From JAVJSD01 sp040219575 (lineage in GTDB: Bacteria; Planctomycetota; Planctomycetia; Pirellulales; Pirellulaceae): a DNA stretch of 64,000 nucleotides. Every line of letters starts with the position of its first letter. Position 1 is the first letter of the stretch. This document shows positions 34,408 through 43,409 of this stretch, in pieces. Under the pieces are notes generated by a model. That model saw only the letters and a list, made by a program, of their open reading frames with translations, had not been told where the DNA came from and did no database searches. The position numbers and the translations under genes are program-made. Location: contig JAVJSD010000120.1 of assembly GCA_040219575.1 (NCBI GenBank), positions 194,970-258,969 of the forward strand. Direction: 5' to 3'.

Positions 34408-34442
34408 CGATACCTCCGCGCCGTGTTCCTAGCCGTGTCCGC

Positions 34443-34548
34443 CCCAAGCCGACGACTCGACTCGTCGCGAATGGATATGTTCGCCCCAAGCCGACGACTT
34501 TGTCGTCGTGTTTCGCAAGGAAGCGACGGCGAAGCCGTCGGCTTGGCG
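34443..34548. repeat. Family E palindromic repeats (CCAAGCCGACGAC type)
   Basis: CCAAGCCGACGACT occurs at about 34444 and 34486, each followed by a small hairpin (CGACGACTTTGTCGTCG at the second). The right-hand arm AAGCCGTCGGCTTGGCGA (34532-34549) pairs imperfectly with the left copies, with a two-base insertion. It lies between two genes on the same strand. Confidence 0.6.
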
Positions 34549-34560
34549 AGACGTGGTCGC

Positions 34561-35802
34561 CTACTTCGTTTCGTTCCAATAGATTTTCACGTTGTGCGTC
34601 TGCCGGCCGACGGCGACGATGTCGGTGCGGCCGTCGCCGTTGAGATCGCCGGCGGCGAGGTCCTCGATCGCCACGCTGCCGGGATCGACGATCGTCCGTT
34701 TCCACTTCGTGCCCTGTTTGTTTTGCGGGTCGAAGATCCGCAGGCCGCGGCGATGTTCGTCGCTCAAGTCGTCGCGGACGCCGATGATCAACTCCTGCTC
34801 CTCGTCGTCGTCGAGGTTCGCGCACCACACGGCGTGCCCCCACTTGAGCTGATCGTCGAGCACCTGCCGATTCCACAGCCACTCTTCACCGTCCTTGGGC
34901 CGCGGCGCGTCGGGCCGCGTGTAGACGACCACCTTGTTCCCGTGCCAGGGTTCGATGGTGGCGATGTAATCGCGGCCGCCGGAGAGCAGGCCGCGTTTGA
35001 TCTCGCTCGCGCCGCGATAGGGCGACGACTCCTGATCGCCGACGCCGATGCGCGTGCGGCGCCACTTCCCGTCTTCGCCGCGCTCCAGCAGGTGCACGCC
35101 TTCGAAGCTGACCAGCAACAACTCCAACTTGCCGTCGCCGTTCAAATCGGTGGGCCACAGGTTGTGCGTTACGTGCAGGTCGTCGCTGATCACCTCCGGC
35201 GTCCACGGCCCTTTCACCGGATCCTCGGGGATCTTGTAGGAGAGGATGCGGACGCCGTTCTCGGCGAACTCGGGCCGCGTGGTGTCGCGGCCCAGCAGCG
35301 GCGCCACGATCAACTCCTGGCGGCCGTCGCCGTCGAAATCCGCGAATCGCATGCGGTGCACCGTCGGCTCCTCGCCGATGGGGCGCAGCTTCCAGGGCTG
35401 GCCCGGCTTGGTGGGCGTGATCCATTGGATCGTGCCGCCCTGCTTGGGGTTCACCGTCCAATCGGCCCCCAGGGCGAAGTCGAGCCGGCCGTCGCCGTCG
35501 ATGTCGCAGGGCGCGAAGCAGACGTTGTCGGTCTTGTCCGGAGCTTCGATCAGCACGTGCTCTTGCCAGTTGGGATTCTCCAGCCACAGGATCCGCTTGC
35601 TGTCGACGATGCAGATGTCGAGCCGGTCGTCGCCGTTCATGTCGATCAGCCGCACCGCGTAGCCGACCGTCAGCTTGGTCTCGAGTTCCTGCTCCCGCAA
35701 TTGAATCTCGCCGGCCTCCAGCGAAGCGGTCCCCATCACTGCGAGGATGCACGCGACTATCAGCAACGGGGCGATCAGCGAACTGGCGAAGCGGCGGTTC
35801 AT
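34561..35802 (-). CDS. Secreted FG-GAP/VCBS repeat protein
   Basis: A 413-residue exported protein. The signal peptide (MNRRFASSLIAPLLIVACIL) ends near SLEAG. The rest is a seven-bladed propeller of FG-GAP/VCBS type with calcium-loop motifs such as DMNGDDRLDICI, DIDGDGRLDFAL, DFDGDGRQELIV, DLNGDGKLELLL and DLNGDGRTDIVA. Such proteins occur as surface or extracellular binding proteins in planctomycetes. The ATG at 35802 is chosen because the upstream extension is poor. Confidence 0.85.
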   Translation of the reverse strand: MNRRFASSLIAPLLIVACILAVMGTASLEAGEIQLREQELETKLTVGYAVRLIDMNGDDRLDICIVDSKRILWLENPNWQEHVLIEAPDKTDNVCFAPCDIDGDGRLDFALGADWTVNPKQGGTIQWITPTKPGQPWKLRPIGEEPTVHRMRFADFDGDGRQELIVAPLLGRDTTRPEFAENGVRILSYKIPEDPVKGPWTPEVISDDLHVTHNLWPTDLNGDGKLELLLVSFEGVHLLERGEDGKWRRTRIGVGDQESSPYRGASEIKRGLLSGGRDYIATIEPWHGNKVVVYTRPDAPRPKDGEEWLWNRQVLDDQLKWGHAVWCANLDDDEEQELIIGVRDDLSDEHRRGLRIFDPQNKQGTKWKRTIVDPGSVAIEDLAAGDLNGDGRTDIVAVGRQTHNVKIYWNETK

Positions 35803-35968
35803 GGGGCGAGGCTCCAAGGCGCGTGGCGTTCTTTGCGGAAGCGACGTGTAGTAAACACCACGTCCGACCTTGCGGCAACACCCGGCGACCGGTTGCATGG
35901 AACGTCGATCCGCGCTCGTCGACGTGGGTCATTCGACGATCGTAGGGCAGTGCCCGACGACGAGAATC

Positions 35969-36577
35969 CTATGTCCGGACCTGAAACACCATCTCCACCT
36001 CGACCGGAATTCCGCCGGGGAGCGAGCCCATGCCGACGGCGCTGCGGGCGCCCTTGCCAGACTCGTCGCCGAAGATCTCGACCATCAGGTTGCTGCAGCC
36101 GTTGACGACCAACGGCTGGCTGGTGAAGTCGGCGGTGCAGTTGACCATGCCCAGCGTCTTGACGACGCGCTCCACACGGTCGAGGCTGCCCAGCGCCTCG
36201 CGCACGGCGGCCAGAATCCGCAGACCGCAATGCCGGGCGGCCTGCTGCGCGGCCTCCAAATCGAGATCGCGGCCCACCTTGCCGACGATCGGCTCGCCGT
36301 CGACGCTGCCGGGGCCGTGTCCGGCGACGAACAGCAACTGGCCGACCTGGACCGTGGGCACGTACACGTTGCGTGGCGGGGTTGTCGCGGGCAATTCAAT
36401 TCCAAGTTTCCGAAGCCTGCCTTCGGCGGTGGCTTCTGGTGCCGGTTGAGCGAAGGCGGTCGGAGTGATGCGGCCCAACAGCGGCCAGGCGGCGCCCGCG
36501 GCGGCCCCGGCGGCGAAAAGCCCGGCGCTGGCGAGAAAACGGCGGCGGCTGGCGGTGCGAGCAGGTCGATCGGTCAT
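35969..36577 (-). CDS. Exported RidA/YjgF-family protein with Tat signal
   Basis: A 202-residue protein. Residues 10-45 form a twin-arginine signal (SRRRFLASAGLF..., hydrophobic, then TAFAQPAPE). The remainder is RidA/YjgF-like: AAQQAARHCGLRILAAVREAL, VERVVKTLGMVNCT, GARSAVGMGSLPGG, with the Arg that binds the substrate carboxylate retained. RidA deaminates reactive enamine/imine intermediates, normally in the cytosol, so an exported copy is unusual. Whether the domain is active outside is not known. Confidence 0.82.
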   Translation of the reverse strand: MTDRPARTASRRRFLASAGLFAAGAAAGAAWPLLGRITPTAFAQPAPEATAEGRLRKLGIELPATTPPRNVYVPTVQVGQLLFVAGHGPGSVDGEPIVGKVGRDLDLEAAQQAARHCGLRILAAVREALGSLDRVERVVKTLGMVNCTADFTSQPLVVNGCSNLMVEIFGDESGKGARSAVGMGSLPGGIPVEVEMVFQVRT

Positions 36578-36788
36578 GGTGCGTCTCCCGGAGGTGCGAA
36601 GAAAGCGGCAAGGGTCGTCGGCTCGCCATTCTACTCGCTCGAACCGGCGTCGAGGACCGTCGCGTCGCCCTTGACGTAATTCTCATACGAGCCATATACT
36701 TGCGCATCGCGCAACAAAGTCTCTCCCCCGCTGGTCGGTCCACCGCACCCGGTTGGTCTGGGCCGCCGCCACCCCCACGAGCAGTTCG

Positions 36789-37865
36789 ATGAAGAGCGAA
36801 CGTCGACACGAGTTACAAACCAACGTCCTGGCCGACTGGATGGGACACCAGATCGACGCCGTCAAGCCGTACTGGCAGGTCATCGTCGGCGTGTTGGTGG
36901 GCGCGGTGCTGGTGGTGGTCGTCATCCTGGTGATGAACGCGCCCGGCTCCGGCGACAGCACGCCCTGGACTTCGCTGTTCACCGCCATCCAAAGCCCGGA
37001 GAAGGAAGACACCTTGCGGGCCGTGATCACGAAGAACCAGGGGACGACGCCCGGCTGGTACGCCAAGCTGGCGCTAACCGATCTGGAGGTGCAGCAGGGC
37101 CTGCGGATGCTGTACGTGGACCAGGGCGAGGCGAAAACGGTGCTCGAAGGCGCGCTGAAGGACTACCAGGATGTGGCCGACAACGCCGGCGACGCGTCGC
37201 TTCGCCGACGGGCCGAATGGGGCATCGCCAAGACCTACGAAGGCCTGGCCGGCACCTGGGACAAAGACGATCCGAAGCTGAAAAAGAACATCGCTACCGA
37301 TCTGGAAAAGGCGGTCGCCGCCTATCGCAAGTTGGCGGAGGAGGACAAGGACTCGGCGGTCGGAAGCGAAGCGGAGCACAACCTCCGCCGCCTGATCGGC
37401 CCCGACGGCAAGATCCGCGGCTCGGTGATCGAAGTCTACACCGCGATCGCCGCTTACGAACCCAACCAGCAAGCCACGCCGCTCGACGCATCCGCGCTGC
37501 CCGAAGTGCCCGACCTCACCTTCCCCGGTCAGTTCTCGATCATTCCCGATGAAGAGCCCCAAGGCACCCCGGACAGCAGCACCCCGGACAGCAGCACGCC
37601 GGATAGCACGACTCCGGACCCGTCCAAGCCGGACGACGCGAAACCCGACGACGCAAAGCCGGACGACGCGAAACCGGAAGGCGGCAGCCCGGACGCCTCG
37701 CAGCCAAAGAGCGACCCAACGTCCGACACGCCCGGTGCGAAGGATACCACCGAGCCGAAAGCCCCCGCGACCGACAATTCCACGCCAAAGAACGACGGCG
37801 AGGCCAAACCGAAAGAAGGCGACGCTGCGTCGGAAGGTGACGCCGCCGCGCCCAAGAGCCAGTAG
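36789..37865 (+). CDS. YfgM-like TPR membrane protein
   Basis: A 358-residue protein with a short cytoplasmic start, one membrane helix (residues 29-49), then a TPR-like helical region (about 60-240; LALTDLEVQQGLRMLYVDQG, AEWGIAKTYEGLAG). The C-terminal 110 residues are low complexity (PDSSTPDSSTPDSTTPDPSK, DDAKPDDAKPDDAKPEGG). The layout matches YfgM, the ancillary SecYEG/PpiD partner in enterobacteria. The ATG at 36789 is preferred to an upstream GTG at 36753. The gene is 89 bases upstream of rluD with a repeat between. Confidence 0.68.
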   Translation: MKSERRHELQTNVLADWMGHQIDAVKPYWQVIVGVLVGAVLVVVVILVMNAPGSGDSTPWTSLFTAIQSPEKEDTLRAVITKNQGTTPGWYAKLALTDLEVQQGLRMLYVDQGEAKTVLEGALKDYQDVADNAGDASLRRRAEWGIAKTYEGLAGTWDKDDPKLKKNIATDLEKAVAAYRKLAEEDKDSAVGSEAEHNLRRLIGPDGKIRGSVIEVYTAIAAYEPNQQATPLDASALPEVPDLTFPGQFSIIPDEEPQGTPDSSTPDSSTPDSTTPDPSKPDDAKPDDAKPDDAKPEGGSPDASQPKSDPTSDTPGAKDTTEPKAPATDNSTPKNDGEAKPKEGDAASEGDAAAPKSQ

Positions 37866-37871
37866 CGGTTT

Positions 37872-37952
37872 GATTTCAGATTGCAGATTTCAGATTGCAG
37901 AATGAATCGAGTGAGTCTGAACCATTCAATCTGAAATCTGAAATCTGCAATC
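37872..37952. repeat. Family D inverted repeat abutting the rluD start
   Basis: Left arm GATTTCAGATTGCAGATTTC... (37872-37897) and right arm ...AATCTGAAATCTGCAATC (37927-37952) pair across a 29-base loop. It ends two bases before the ATG at 37955, leaving no Shine-Dalgarno sequence. A second, single-arm copy lies before gltX at 48670-48702. Confidence 0.8.
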
Positions 37953-37954
37953 CA

Positions 37955-38944
37955 ATGCCCCCCGCCTCCCCCACGCCGCCCTTCGAACTGCTCGTCGAGG
38001 CTGAGGACGAGGGGGTTCGCCTCGATGTCTGGCTGGCCGACAAGCTGTCGCGCTACAGCCGTGTACAACTGAGGCGGGCGATCTCGGCCGGCGGCGTCAA
38101 GATCGACGGCCACAGCACCAAGGTTGCGTATCGGCTGCGCCCGGGGCAGCGGGTGACGATCGAGTTGCCCCAGCAGCCGCGCGAGTCGCCGGAGCCGGAA
38201 GAGGTTCCGCTCGAGATTCTTTTTGAAGACGACGCGCTGGCCGTGGTGAACAAACCGTCGGGCATGGTGGTGCATCCCTCCAAGGGCCATTGGTCGGGCA
38301 CGTTGACCGCCGCGCTCGCCTGGCACTTTGAAAACCTCAGCAGTTGCGGCGGTTCGGCGCGGCCGGGGATTGTGCACCGGCTCGACCGCGACACCAGCGG
38401 CGTGATCGTGGTGGCCAAGACCGACGAGGCCCACTTGGCGCTCGCCGCCCAGTTCGAGGCCCGCACCGTCGAAAAGGAGTACTTCGCGCTCGTCAAGGGA
38501 ACGCCCGACCGGGACCACGACGTGGTGGAGCAGCCGATCGGCGCGCATCCACATCAGCGGGAGAAAATGGCGATCCGCGCCGACCACGCCACCAGCCGCG
38601 ACGCTCGCACGCTGTTCGAAACGGCCGAGCGGTTCACCGGCTTCGCGGCGGTGCGGGCCTTTCCCAAAACGGGCCGCACGCATCAAATCCGCATCCACCT
38701 GGCGCACCTCGGCTATCCCGTATTGTGCGACAAGCTGTACGGCGGCCGCTCCCGCATTACCGAGGGCGAACTGCGCGAGGGGCGTGAAGGGGGGGCGGTG
38801 GTGCTGGAGCGTCAGGCGCTGCACGCGCGACGCTTGCGCCTGACCCATCCGCAAAGCGGCGAACCGTTGGAATGCGTCGCTCCGCTCCCCGCCGACATCC
38901 AGCACGCGCTGGATTGCCTGCGGCAGTGGCGAGCCAAGAAGTAG
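37955..38944 (+). CDS. rluD: RluA/RluD-family 23S rRNA pseudouridine synthase
   Basis: A 329-residue enzyme. An S4 RNA-binding domain (RLDVWLADKLSRYSRVQLRR, AGGVKIDG) is at 20-80 and the catalytic domain has NKPSGMVVHPSKG and HRLDRDTSG, with the catalytic Asp144. The RTHQIRIHLAHLGYPVLCD motif is present. It isomerises uridine to pseudouridine in 23S rRNA; the exact position is not shown by the sequence. A Met at 37955 is the first after the family D repeat. Confidence 0.92.
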   Translation: MPPASPTPPFELLVEAEDEGVRLDVWLADKLSRYSRVQLRRAISAGGVKIDGHSTKVAYRLRPGQRVTIELPQQPRESPEPEEVPLEILFEDDALAVVNKPSGMVVHPSKGHWSGTLTAALAWHFENLSSCGGSARPGIVHRLDRDTSGVIVVAKTDEAHLALAAQFEARTVEKEYFALVKGTPDRDHDVVEQPIGAHPHQREKMAIRADHATSRDARTLFETAERFTGFAAVRAFPKTGRTHQIRIHLAHLGYPVLCDKLYGGRSRITEGELREGREGGAVVLERQALHARRLRLTHPQSGEPLECVAPLPADIQHALDCLRQWRAKK

Positions 38945-38957
38945 CACGCCGGCTCGG

Positions 38958-40667
38958 TTATTTCTTCGCCTTGTTGTTTTTGGTCTGCGGATTGAGCGGC
39001 AGGACGTTAGCCCGCTCGGCCCAGGCCCGCCACTTGGCGGCGAGTTGCTCGACGCGCTGCGGCTCTTTCGGCGCGAGATCGTTCTGCTCACTGCGATCGT
39101 GGGCGATGTTGTACAGCTCCCACGGCCCTTTCGCGCCCTTGGCGACCAGCTTCCAGTCGCCGACGCGAATCGCGCGATTGCCCTCATGCTCCCAGTAGAT
39201 CGCGTCGCGCTCGATCGGCTGGCCCTGGAAGGCGGGCGCGAGGCTCTTGCCCTCCATCGGCTTGATCTTGTTTCCGTCGTGGAACGTCGTGGGATACTCC
39301 GCGCCGGAGACATCCACCGCCGTGGCCATCAGGTCGATCAGGTGGCTGGGCGTCGTTTCCAGTTCGCCATGTCGCTTGACCTTGGCGGGCCAGTGCACGA
39401 TCAGCGGCGTGGAGATGCCCCCTTCGTGCACCCAGTGCTTGTATTCACGGAACGGCGTGTTGGAGACCGTGGCCCAACCCCGCCCGTAGCCGATGGCGGT
39501 GTCGGCGGGGCCGGCCATCGAGCCCTTGCCGGTCCGCATCTTGAAGCCGTCGCGGCTCTGGCTGGGCGTCATCGCGTTTTGAATGAAATCGTCGGCCAGC
39601 GGGGCGAGTTCCGCCGCGGCGGCCCGCGCTCGTCCGACGCCGCCGCGTCCATAGCCTTCGGCGCAGCCGCCGTTGTCCTGAAAGAAGCAGATCAGCGTGT
39701 TCTCGAGTTGGCCCGTCTCTTGGAGCGCCTTGACGATCCGGCCGACGCCCTGGTCCATGCTGTCGATCATGGCGGCGTAGACCTCCATGTTGCGGATGTC
39801 CCAGTCGAGATATTTCGTCTCCTTCCAGTCGTCGGAGATCGGCCAGTTGACGGTCGCGCGCTCGTCGATCAACCCGAGCTCCAGCATCCGCCGATAGCGG
39901 GCGTCGCGGACGGCCTGGTAGCCGGCGTCGTACTTGCCCTGGTACTTCTTGATGTCGCGCTCCAGGGCGTGCATCGGCCAATGCGCCGCGGTGTAGGCCA
40001 CGTACATGAAGAACGGCTGGTCGCCGGTCTGCTGATGATGCTCGCGGATGAATCGCGTGGCGTGGTCGCTGATGGCGTGCGTGTAGTAGAACTGCTCCGG
40101 CTTGTACTCCGGGTCGGCGTAGGGTGAGATGAACTCGTTGTCGCGGGTGAGCGTGTTGGGGTCGAAGAAGCTGCCCGCGCCGTGGATCGTGCCGTAGAAG
40201 CGGTCGAAGCCCCGCTGCCGCGGCCAGTTGGCCTTGTCGTATTCGCCTTGCGGATTGATCTTCTGCGTCACGTGCCACTTGCCGGCCATGTAGGTGCGAT
40301 AGCCGGCCGAGCCCAGCACCTCGGCGAGCGTCACGCAGTTGCGATTCAGCTCGCCTCGATAACCGTCGTAGCCGCGGTCGTTCATCATGTGCCCGACGCC
40401 CGCCTGGTGTGGGTAGAGGCCCGTCAGCAGACAGGCCCTTGTGGGACAGCAACGGGCCGTGTTGTAGAACTGCGTGAAGCGCACGCCGTCGGCCGCCAGC
40501 GCGTCGAGATTCGGCGTGTCGATCTCGGAACCGTAGCAGCCGATGTCGGAGAATCCCATGTCATCCGACATGATGTAGATGATGTTCGGCCGCTCGGCCG
40601 CGAAGGCGCCCGAAAGCAGGCAACCGGCGGCCAGCGCCGCCAACAACAGATACCAACGAGAGAACAT
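38958..40667 (-). CDS. Secreted arylsulfatase (family S1)
   Basis: A 569-residue sulfatase that hydrolyses sulfate esters. Signal peptide residues 1-24 (SGAFAAERPNI). Metal-binding DD at 35-36 (MSDDMGFSD). The formylglycine motif CxPxR appears as C73-C-P-T-R with the following ACLLTGLYPHQAG; GKWHVT and the later DNGG motif are present. It needs conversion of Cys73 to formylglycine by a maturase encoded elsewhere. Probable target: sulfated polysaccharides. A second sulfatase follows on the same strand. Confidence 0.93.
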   Translation of the reverse strand: MFSRWYLLLAALAAGCLLSGAFAAERPNIIYIMSDDMGFSDIGCYGSEIDTPNLDALAADGVRFTQFYNTARCCPTRACLLTGLYPHQAGVGHMMNDRGYDGYRGELNRNCVTLAEVLGSAGYRTYMAGKWHVTQKINPQGEYDKANWPRQRGFDRFYGTIHGAGSFFDPNTLTRDNEFISPYADPEYKPEQFYYTHAISDHATRFIREHHQQTGDQPFFMYVAYTAAHWPMHALERDIKKYQGKYDAGYQAVRDARYRRMLELGLIDERATVNWPISDDWKETKYLDWDIRNMEVYAAMIDSMDQGVGRIVKALQETGQLENTLICFFQDNGGCAEGYGRGGVGRARAAAAELAPLADDFIQNAMTPSQSRDGFKMRTGKGSMAGPADTAIGYGRGWATVSNTPFREYKHWVHEGGISTPLIVHWPAKVKRHGELETTPSHLIDLMATAVDVSGAEYPTTFHDGNKIKPMEGKSLAPAFQGQPIERDAIYWEHEGNRAIRVGDWKLVAKGAKGPWELYNIAHDRSEQNDLAPKEPQRVEQLAAKWRAWAERANVLPLNPQTKNNKAKK

Positions 40668-40733
40668 GGGAGAGATCTTTCCGTTGAAGTTCGTTCGCTT
40701 GCAGATTTCGAGGGAGGGTCGCGATTTCATTGT

Positions 40734-40798
40734 ACGACGGACATCCTCGCCCGTCGTGAATCGGGACCACCGAAACGACGGACGTCGACGTCCGTCGC
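40734..40798. repeat. Family B palindromic repeats (two units)
   Basis: Two hairpins between the sulfatase genes: ACGACGGACATCCTCGCCCG... (40734-40757, paired ends ACGACGG/CCCGTCGT imperfectly) and ACGACGGACGTCGACGTCCG... (40775-40798, near-perfect). They share the word ACGACGGAC with the copies at 22467 and 54381. Confidence 0.7.
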
Positions 40799-40818
40799 AC
40801 GGTAGGACCGTCGTGATG

Positions 40819-42180
40819 CTACGGCTTCACCACGGCGTCGCCGTCCTTGGCCCGCTCGGCGGCCAGCAACTTCCGCATCGCGACGACACGCTCGGCCTGC
40901 TTGTCGGCCAGGTCGTGCTTCTCCTGCGGGTCATTGGCCAGGTCGAACAGTTCGATGCGGTCGCCGCCGCTGGCGTGATGCACGACCAGCTTCCAATCGC
41001 CCTGCCGAATGACGCCCGAGCGATGCCCGGGGCCGTCCCAGTAGAGCACGCGGTCGACGGCGTCGGCCGACGTGCTCTCGCCGCGAATCGCCGGCCAGGC
41101 GCTGCGGCCGTCCCACTTGAGGTCGTCCTGCGGTTGATAGCCCGCCAGCGCGGTGAGGGTGGGCATCCAATCGACGACGTGCACCGGCGTGGTCGCCTTG
41201 CCCGGCTTCAACTCGGCCGGCCAGCGAATGACCGCCGGGACGCGGATGCCGCCCTCGTAAAGCTGCGTCTTGTAGCCCCGCAGCGGCGTGTTGTCGCCGA
41301 GCAATTCACCCTGGGGGTACTCGCCGGGATAGCGCGCGTTGTCGCGATCGGCGGGCCCCGGCGGCATGCCGCCGTTGTCGGAGAAGAACACCACGATCGT
41401 GTTCTCCTGCTTGCCGCTCCGCTCGAGCGCCGTCAGCAGCCGCCCGACCGCGTCGTCCATGTGCATCACGCTGGCGGCGTATTGCGGCCGCTTGGGATCC
41501 GCTTTCTGGCCGGCGGCCAGCCACACTTCCGGCTCCTGCAGCGGATGGTGCACCGCCGTGAAGGGCACATACAGGAAGAACGGCTTTTCGTGCTCCAGCG
41601 AAAGGAACTTCACCGCCTCGTCGGCCAGCAGGTCGGTGACGTGGCCTTCCTCCTCGATCAGTTCGTCGTTGCGGTGCCAGGTGTGCGTGTAGTCGCCCAT
41701 CTTGTAGCGATGGTTCCAGGGACCGGTGCCGCCCGCGAGCGAACCGTAGCTGTGGTCGAAGCCGAATTTCGTCGGCCCCCACTCCGGCATCGAGCCCAGA
41801 TGCCACTTCCCGGTGATGGCGGTGGCATAGCCGACGCTCTTCAGCGCCGAAGCGAGCGTGACGGTGCCGAACGGATAGACGCGGGTGTTGGAGGGGGCCG
41901 TGTTGCCGAAGCGGCTCCAGTACCGCCCGCTCAACAGCGCCGCCCGCGTCGGCGTGCAAACCGGCGCGACGTAATGCTGATCGAGCACCACGCCTTCGCC
42001 GGCGAGTTTGTCGAGGTTGGGCGTGGGCAGCTTCGAGCCGTGAAATCCCACATCGGCCCAGCCCAGATCGTCCGCCACCACCACCAGCACATTCGGCTTC
42101 TCGGCGGCAGGCAGCACCGCCGTGCATAGCAGCTGGGAAACGAGCGATGCGAAAAGCAATCCAGTAAGACCGCGTAGCAT
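40819..42180 (-). CDS. Secreted arylsulfatase (family S1)
   Basis: A 453-residue sulfatase with signal peptide 1-26 (SQLLCTAVLPAAEKP), metal DD at 37-38 (VADDLGWADVG), formylglycine motif C75-T-P-T-R followed by AALLSGRYWSRFGN, then GKWHLG. It shares the fold of its neighbour but not close identity. Shorter than the first sulfatase and with a typical C-terminus. The ATG at 42180 is chosen because the extended frame upstream is not homologous to sulfatases. Confidence 0.92.
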   Translation of the reverse strand: MLRGLTGLLFASLVSQLLCTAVLPAAEKPNVLVVVADDLGWADVGFHGSKLPTPNLDKLAGEGVVLDQHYVAPVCTPTRAALLSGRYWSRFGNTAPSNTRVYPFGTVTLASALKSVGYATAITGKWHLGSMPEWGPTKFGFDHSYGSLAGGTGPWNHRYKMGDYTHTWHRNDELIEEEGHVTDLLADEAVKFLSLEHEKPFFLYVPFTAVHHPLQEPEVWLAAGQKADPKRPQYAASVMHMDDAVGRLLTALERSGKQENTIVVFFSDNGGMPPGPADRDNARYPGEYPQGELLGDNTPLRGYKTQLYEGGIRVPAVIRWPAELKPGKATTPVHVVDWMPTLTALAGYQPQDDLKWDGRSAWPAIRGESTSADAVDRVLYWDGPGHRSGVIRQGDWKLVVHHASGGDRIELFDLANDPQEKHDLADKQAERVVAMRKLLAAERAKDGDAVVKP

Positions 42181-42330
42181 GAGGATGGTCCCGAACGGTT
42201 TCGCGCAAGGTATGGTAAGAGATCCCCTGATCACTATAAGCTCCCACGAGGCCGACGTCACGTGCTGGCACTCGCAGGCAGCTTGCATGTAAAATGAAGC
42301 AGTTAGACGACCTTCTTGTGGAGTCGTGAA

Positions 42331-42552
42331 ATGAGTTCCGTAACACTGCAACTCGAGTTGCCGGACGACTGGGAGCAACTCCGCTTGCCGCCGGCGTTGG
42401 ACGCCCGTCTGCAGACGCTTCTGGATCGTCTAGACGAGCAGGGGTCGCTTTCCGAATCGGAACGCGACGAAGCGGAAGCCCTGGCGGATCTCGTTGACAT
42501 GCTGGCGCTGCTGAAGCTGCGCGCCAACCGCGCCTCCGGGCAGTCCCCATGA
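42331..42552 (+). CDS. Small acidic protein (HNH-neighbour type)
   Basis: A 73-residue protein (MSSVTLQLELPDDWEQLRLP...) of mostly helical, acidic composition. It has a good GGAG 8 bases upstream. Its stop overlaps the ATG of the following frame (ATGA), the usual sign of translational coupling. Small proteins with this shape occur before HNH endonuclease genes in planctomycetes and cyanobacteria, as I recall. It is not a toxin-antitoxin protein that I can name. Confidence 0.65.
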   Translation: MSSVTLQLELPDDWEQLRLPPALDARLQTLLDRLDEQGSLSESERDEAEALADLVDMLALLKLRANRASGQSP

Positions 42553-42614
42553 GCGACCACGTTCCGGCGTCGCTTGCCAGGTGGGCCGGTGAAGGCTTAT
42601 TCCGCGTAGTCTGA
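42549..42614 (+). pseudogene. 5' remnant of an HNH-type endonuclease gene (truncated)
   Basis: The frame starts with an ATG overlapping the stop of the 73-residue gene and reads MSDHVPASLARWAGEGLFRV and then stops. It matches the opening of HNH proteins (SLxRxVxERAxxRCEYC) for about ten residues and then departs at about position 42590, where the minus-strand DUF3037 gene ends. No cysteine-rich HNH remainder is seen. The remnant suggests insertion of the HipA/DUF3037 block into an HNH gene; identification is tentative. Confidence 0.4.
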
Positions 42615-43406
42615 GCGATTCTTGCCGGTGACAAGGATTTCGTCTACCAACTCGTCCAATTCATCCGCCGCGAAGAGAGTAACGTGGTGGTTCGAGAGGA
42701 CTCGATTCACGAGCTGCTTGTTCTCGTCCAACTTGCTGCGAAAACTGCCGACAACCAGCAGTCTTAACTTGCCGAATTTTTCGTGCTCGGTTTCATAGAT
42801 CGAGTCCCCTTCGACCGCGTACCTGTAAGCAGTCTGCAGCGGATTCTCCGCTTGAAACCGAACCGGATGAATCAGATTGAAACGCCCATTCTGGAACGCG
42901 TAGGGAACATGCAACTGCCGCCCGTCAATGGGAACCGTAATCGGCACCGATGTGTAAAGTTTGGGCTTCAAGGCGGGCTGGGCCATTGACTTGGCAAGCA
43001 AGTCCTTCACGCCGGTCTCGCGGCGGCCGATTTGACCGCCCACCAACTGTGCGAACAATTCGTCGAGCTGTCTCTCCGTCTCCGTCACGCGAATGGACCG
43101 GGGCGGCGAAATGCGGATCTGGTTGGCACGCCTATCGACGAAATCGACCAGTTGCTCGCAATCCAAAACGCGCACCTGCTCTCTCCGCAGTCGCTCCTCA
43201 AGTCCCCTTTTGAAGGAATTGACCATAGCGAGGTCGAAATCCTTCGAACCAAAAAACTTGGTAATGCGCCGATTATCCGACGCCATGCGCACTTTCAAGA
43301 AGTCGAGCGACGGACAAAATAACAACACGCCGATATTGGCCGCCTCAAGTCGGTTGGGGTCTGGGCAGAACTGAACGATGCTGAACCAGCCTTTGTGCGG
43401 TTTCAT
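42597..43406 (-). CDS. DUF3037-domain protein
   Basis: A 269-residue soluble protein of the DUF3037 family. The N-terminal signature is WFSIVQFCPDPNRLEAANIG followed by LLFCPS; the rest is helical with conserved RRFxxFG-like DNRRITKFFG and a beta-rich end. Function unknown. The gene lies 3 bases after the HipA-like kinase gene and the pair is probably one operon; DUF3037 genes are often found next to HipA-like kinase genes, as I recall. Codon composition is AT-richer than the rest of the window, pointing to transfer. Confidence 0.82.
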   Translation of the reverse strand: MKPHKGWFSIVQFCPDPNRLEAANIGVLLFCPSLDFLKVRMASDNRRITKFFGSKDFDLAMVNSFKRGLEERLRREQVRVLDCEQLVDFVDRRANQIRISPPRSIRVTETERQLDELFAQLVGGQIGRRETGVKDLLAKSMAQPALKPKLYTSVPITVPIDGRQLHVPYAFQNGRFNLIHPVRFQAENPLQTAYRYAVEGDSIYETEHEKFGKLRLLVVGSFRSKLDENKQLVNRVLSNHHVTLFAADELDELVDEILVTGKNRSDYAE

Positions 43407-43409
43407 TTG

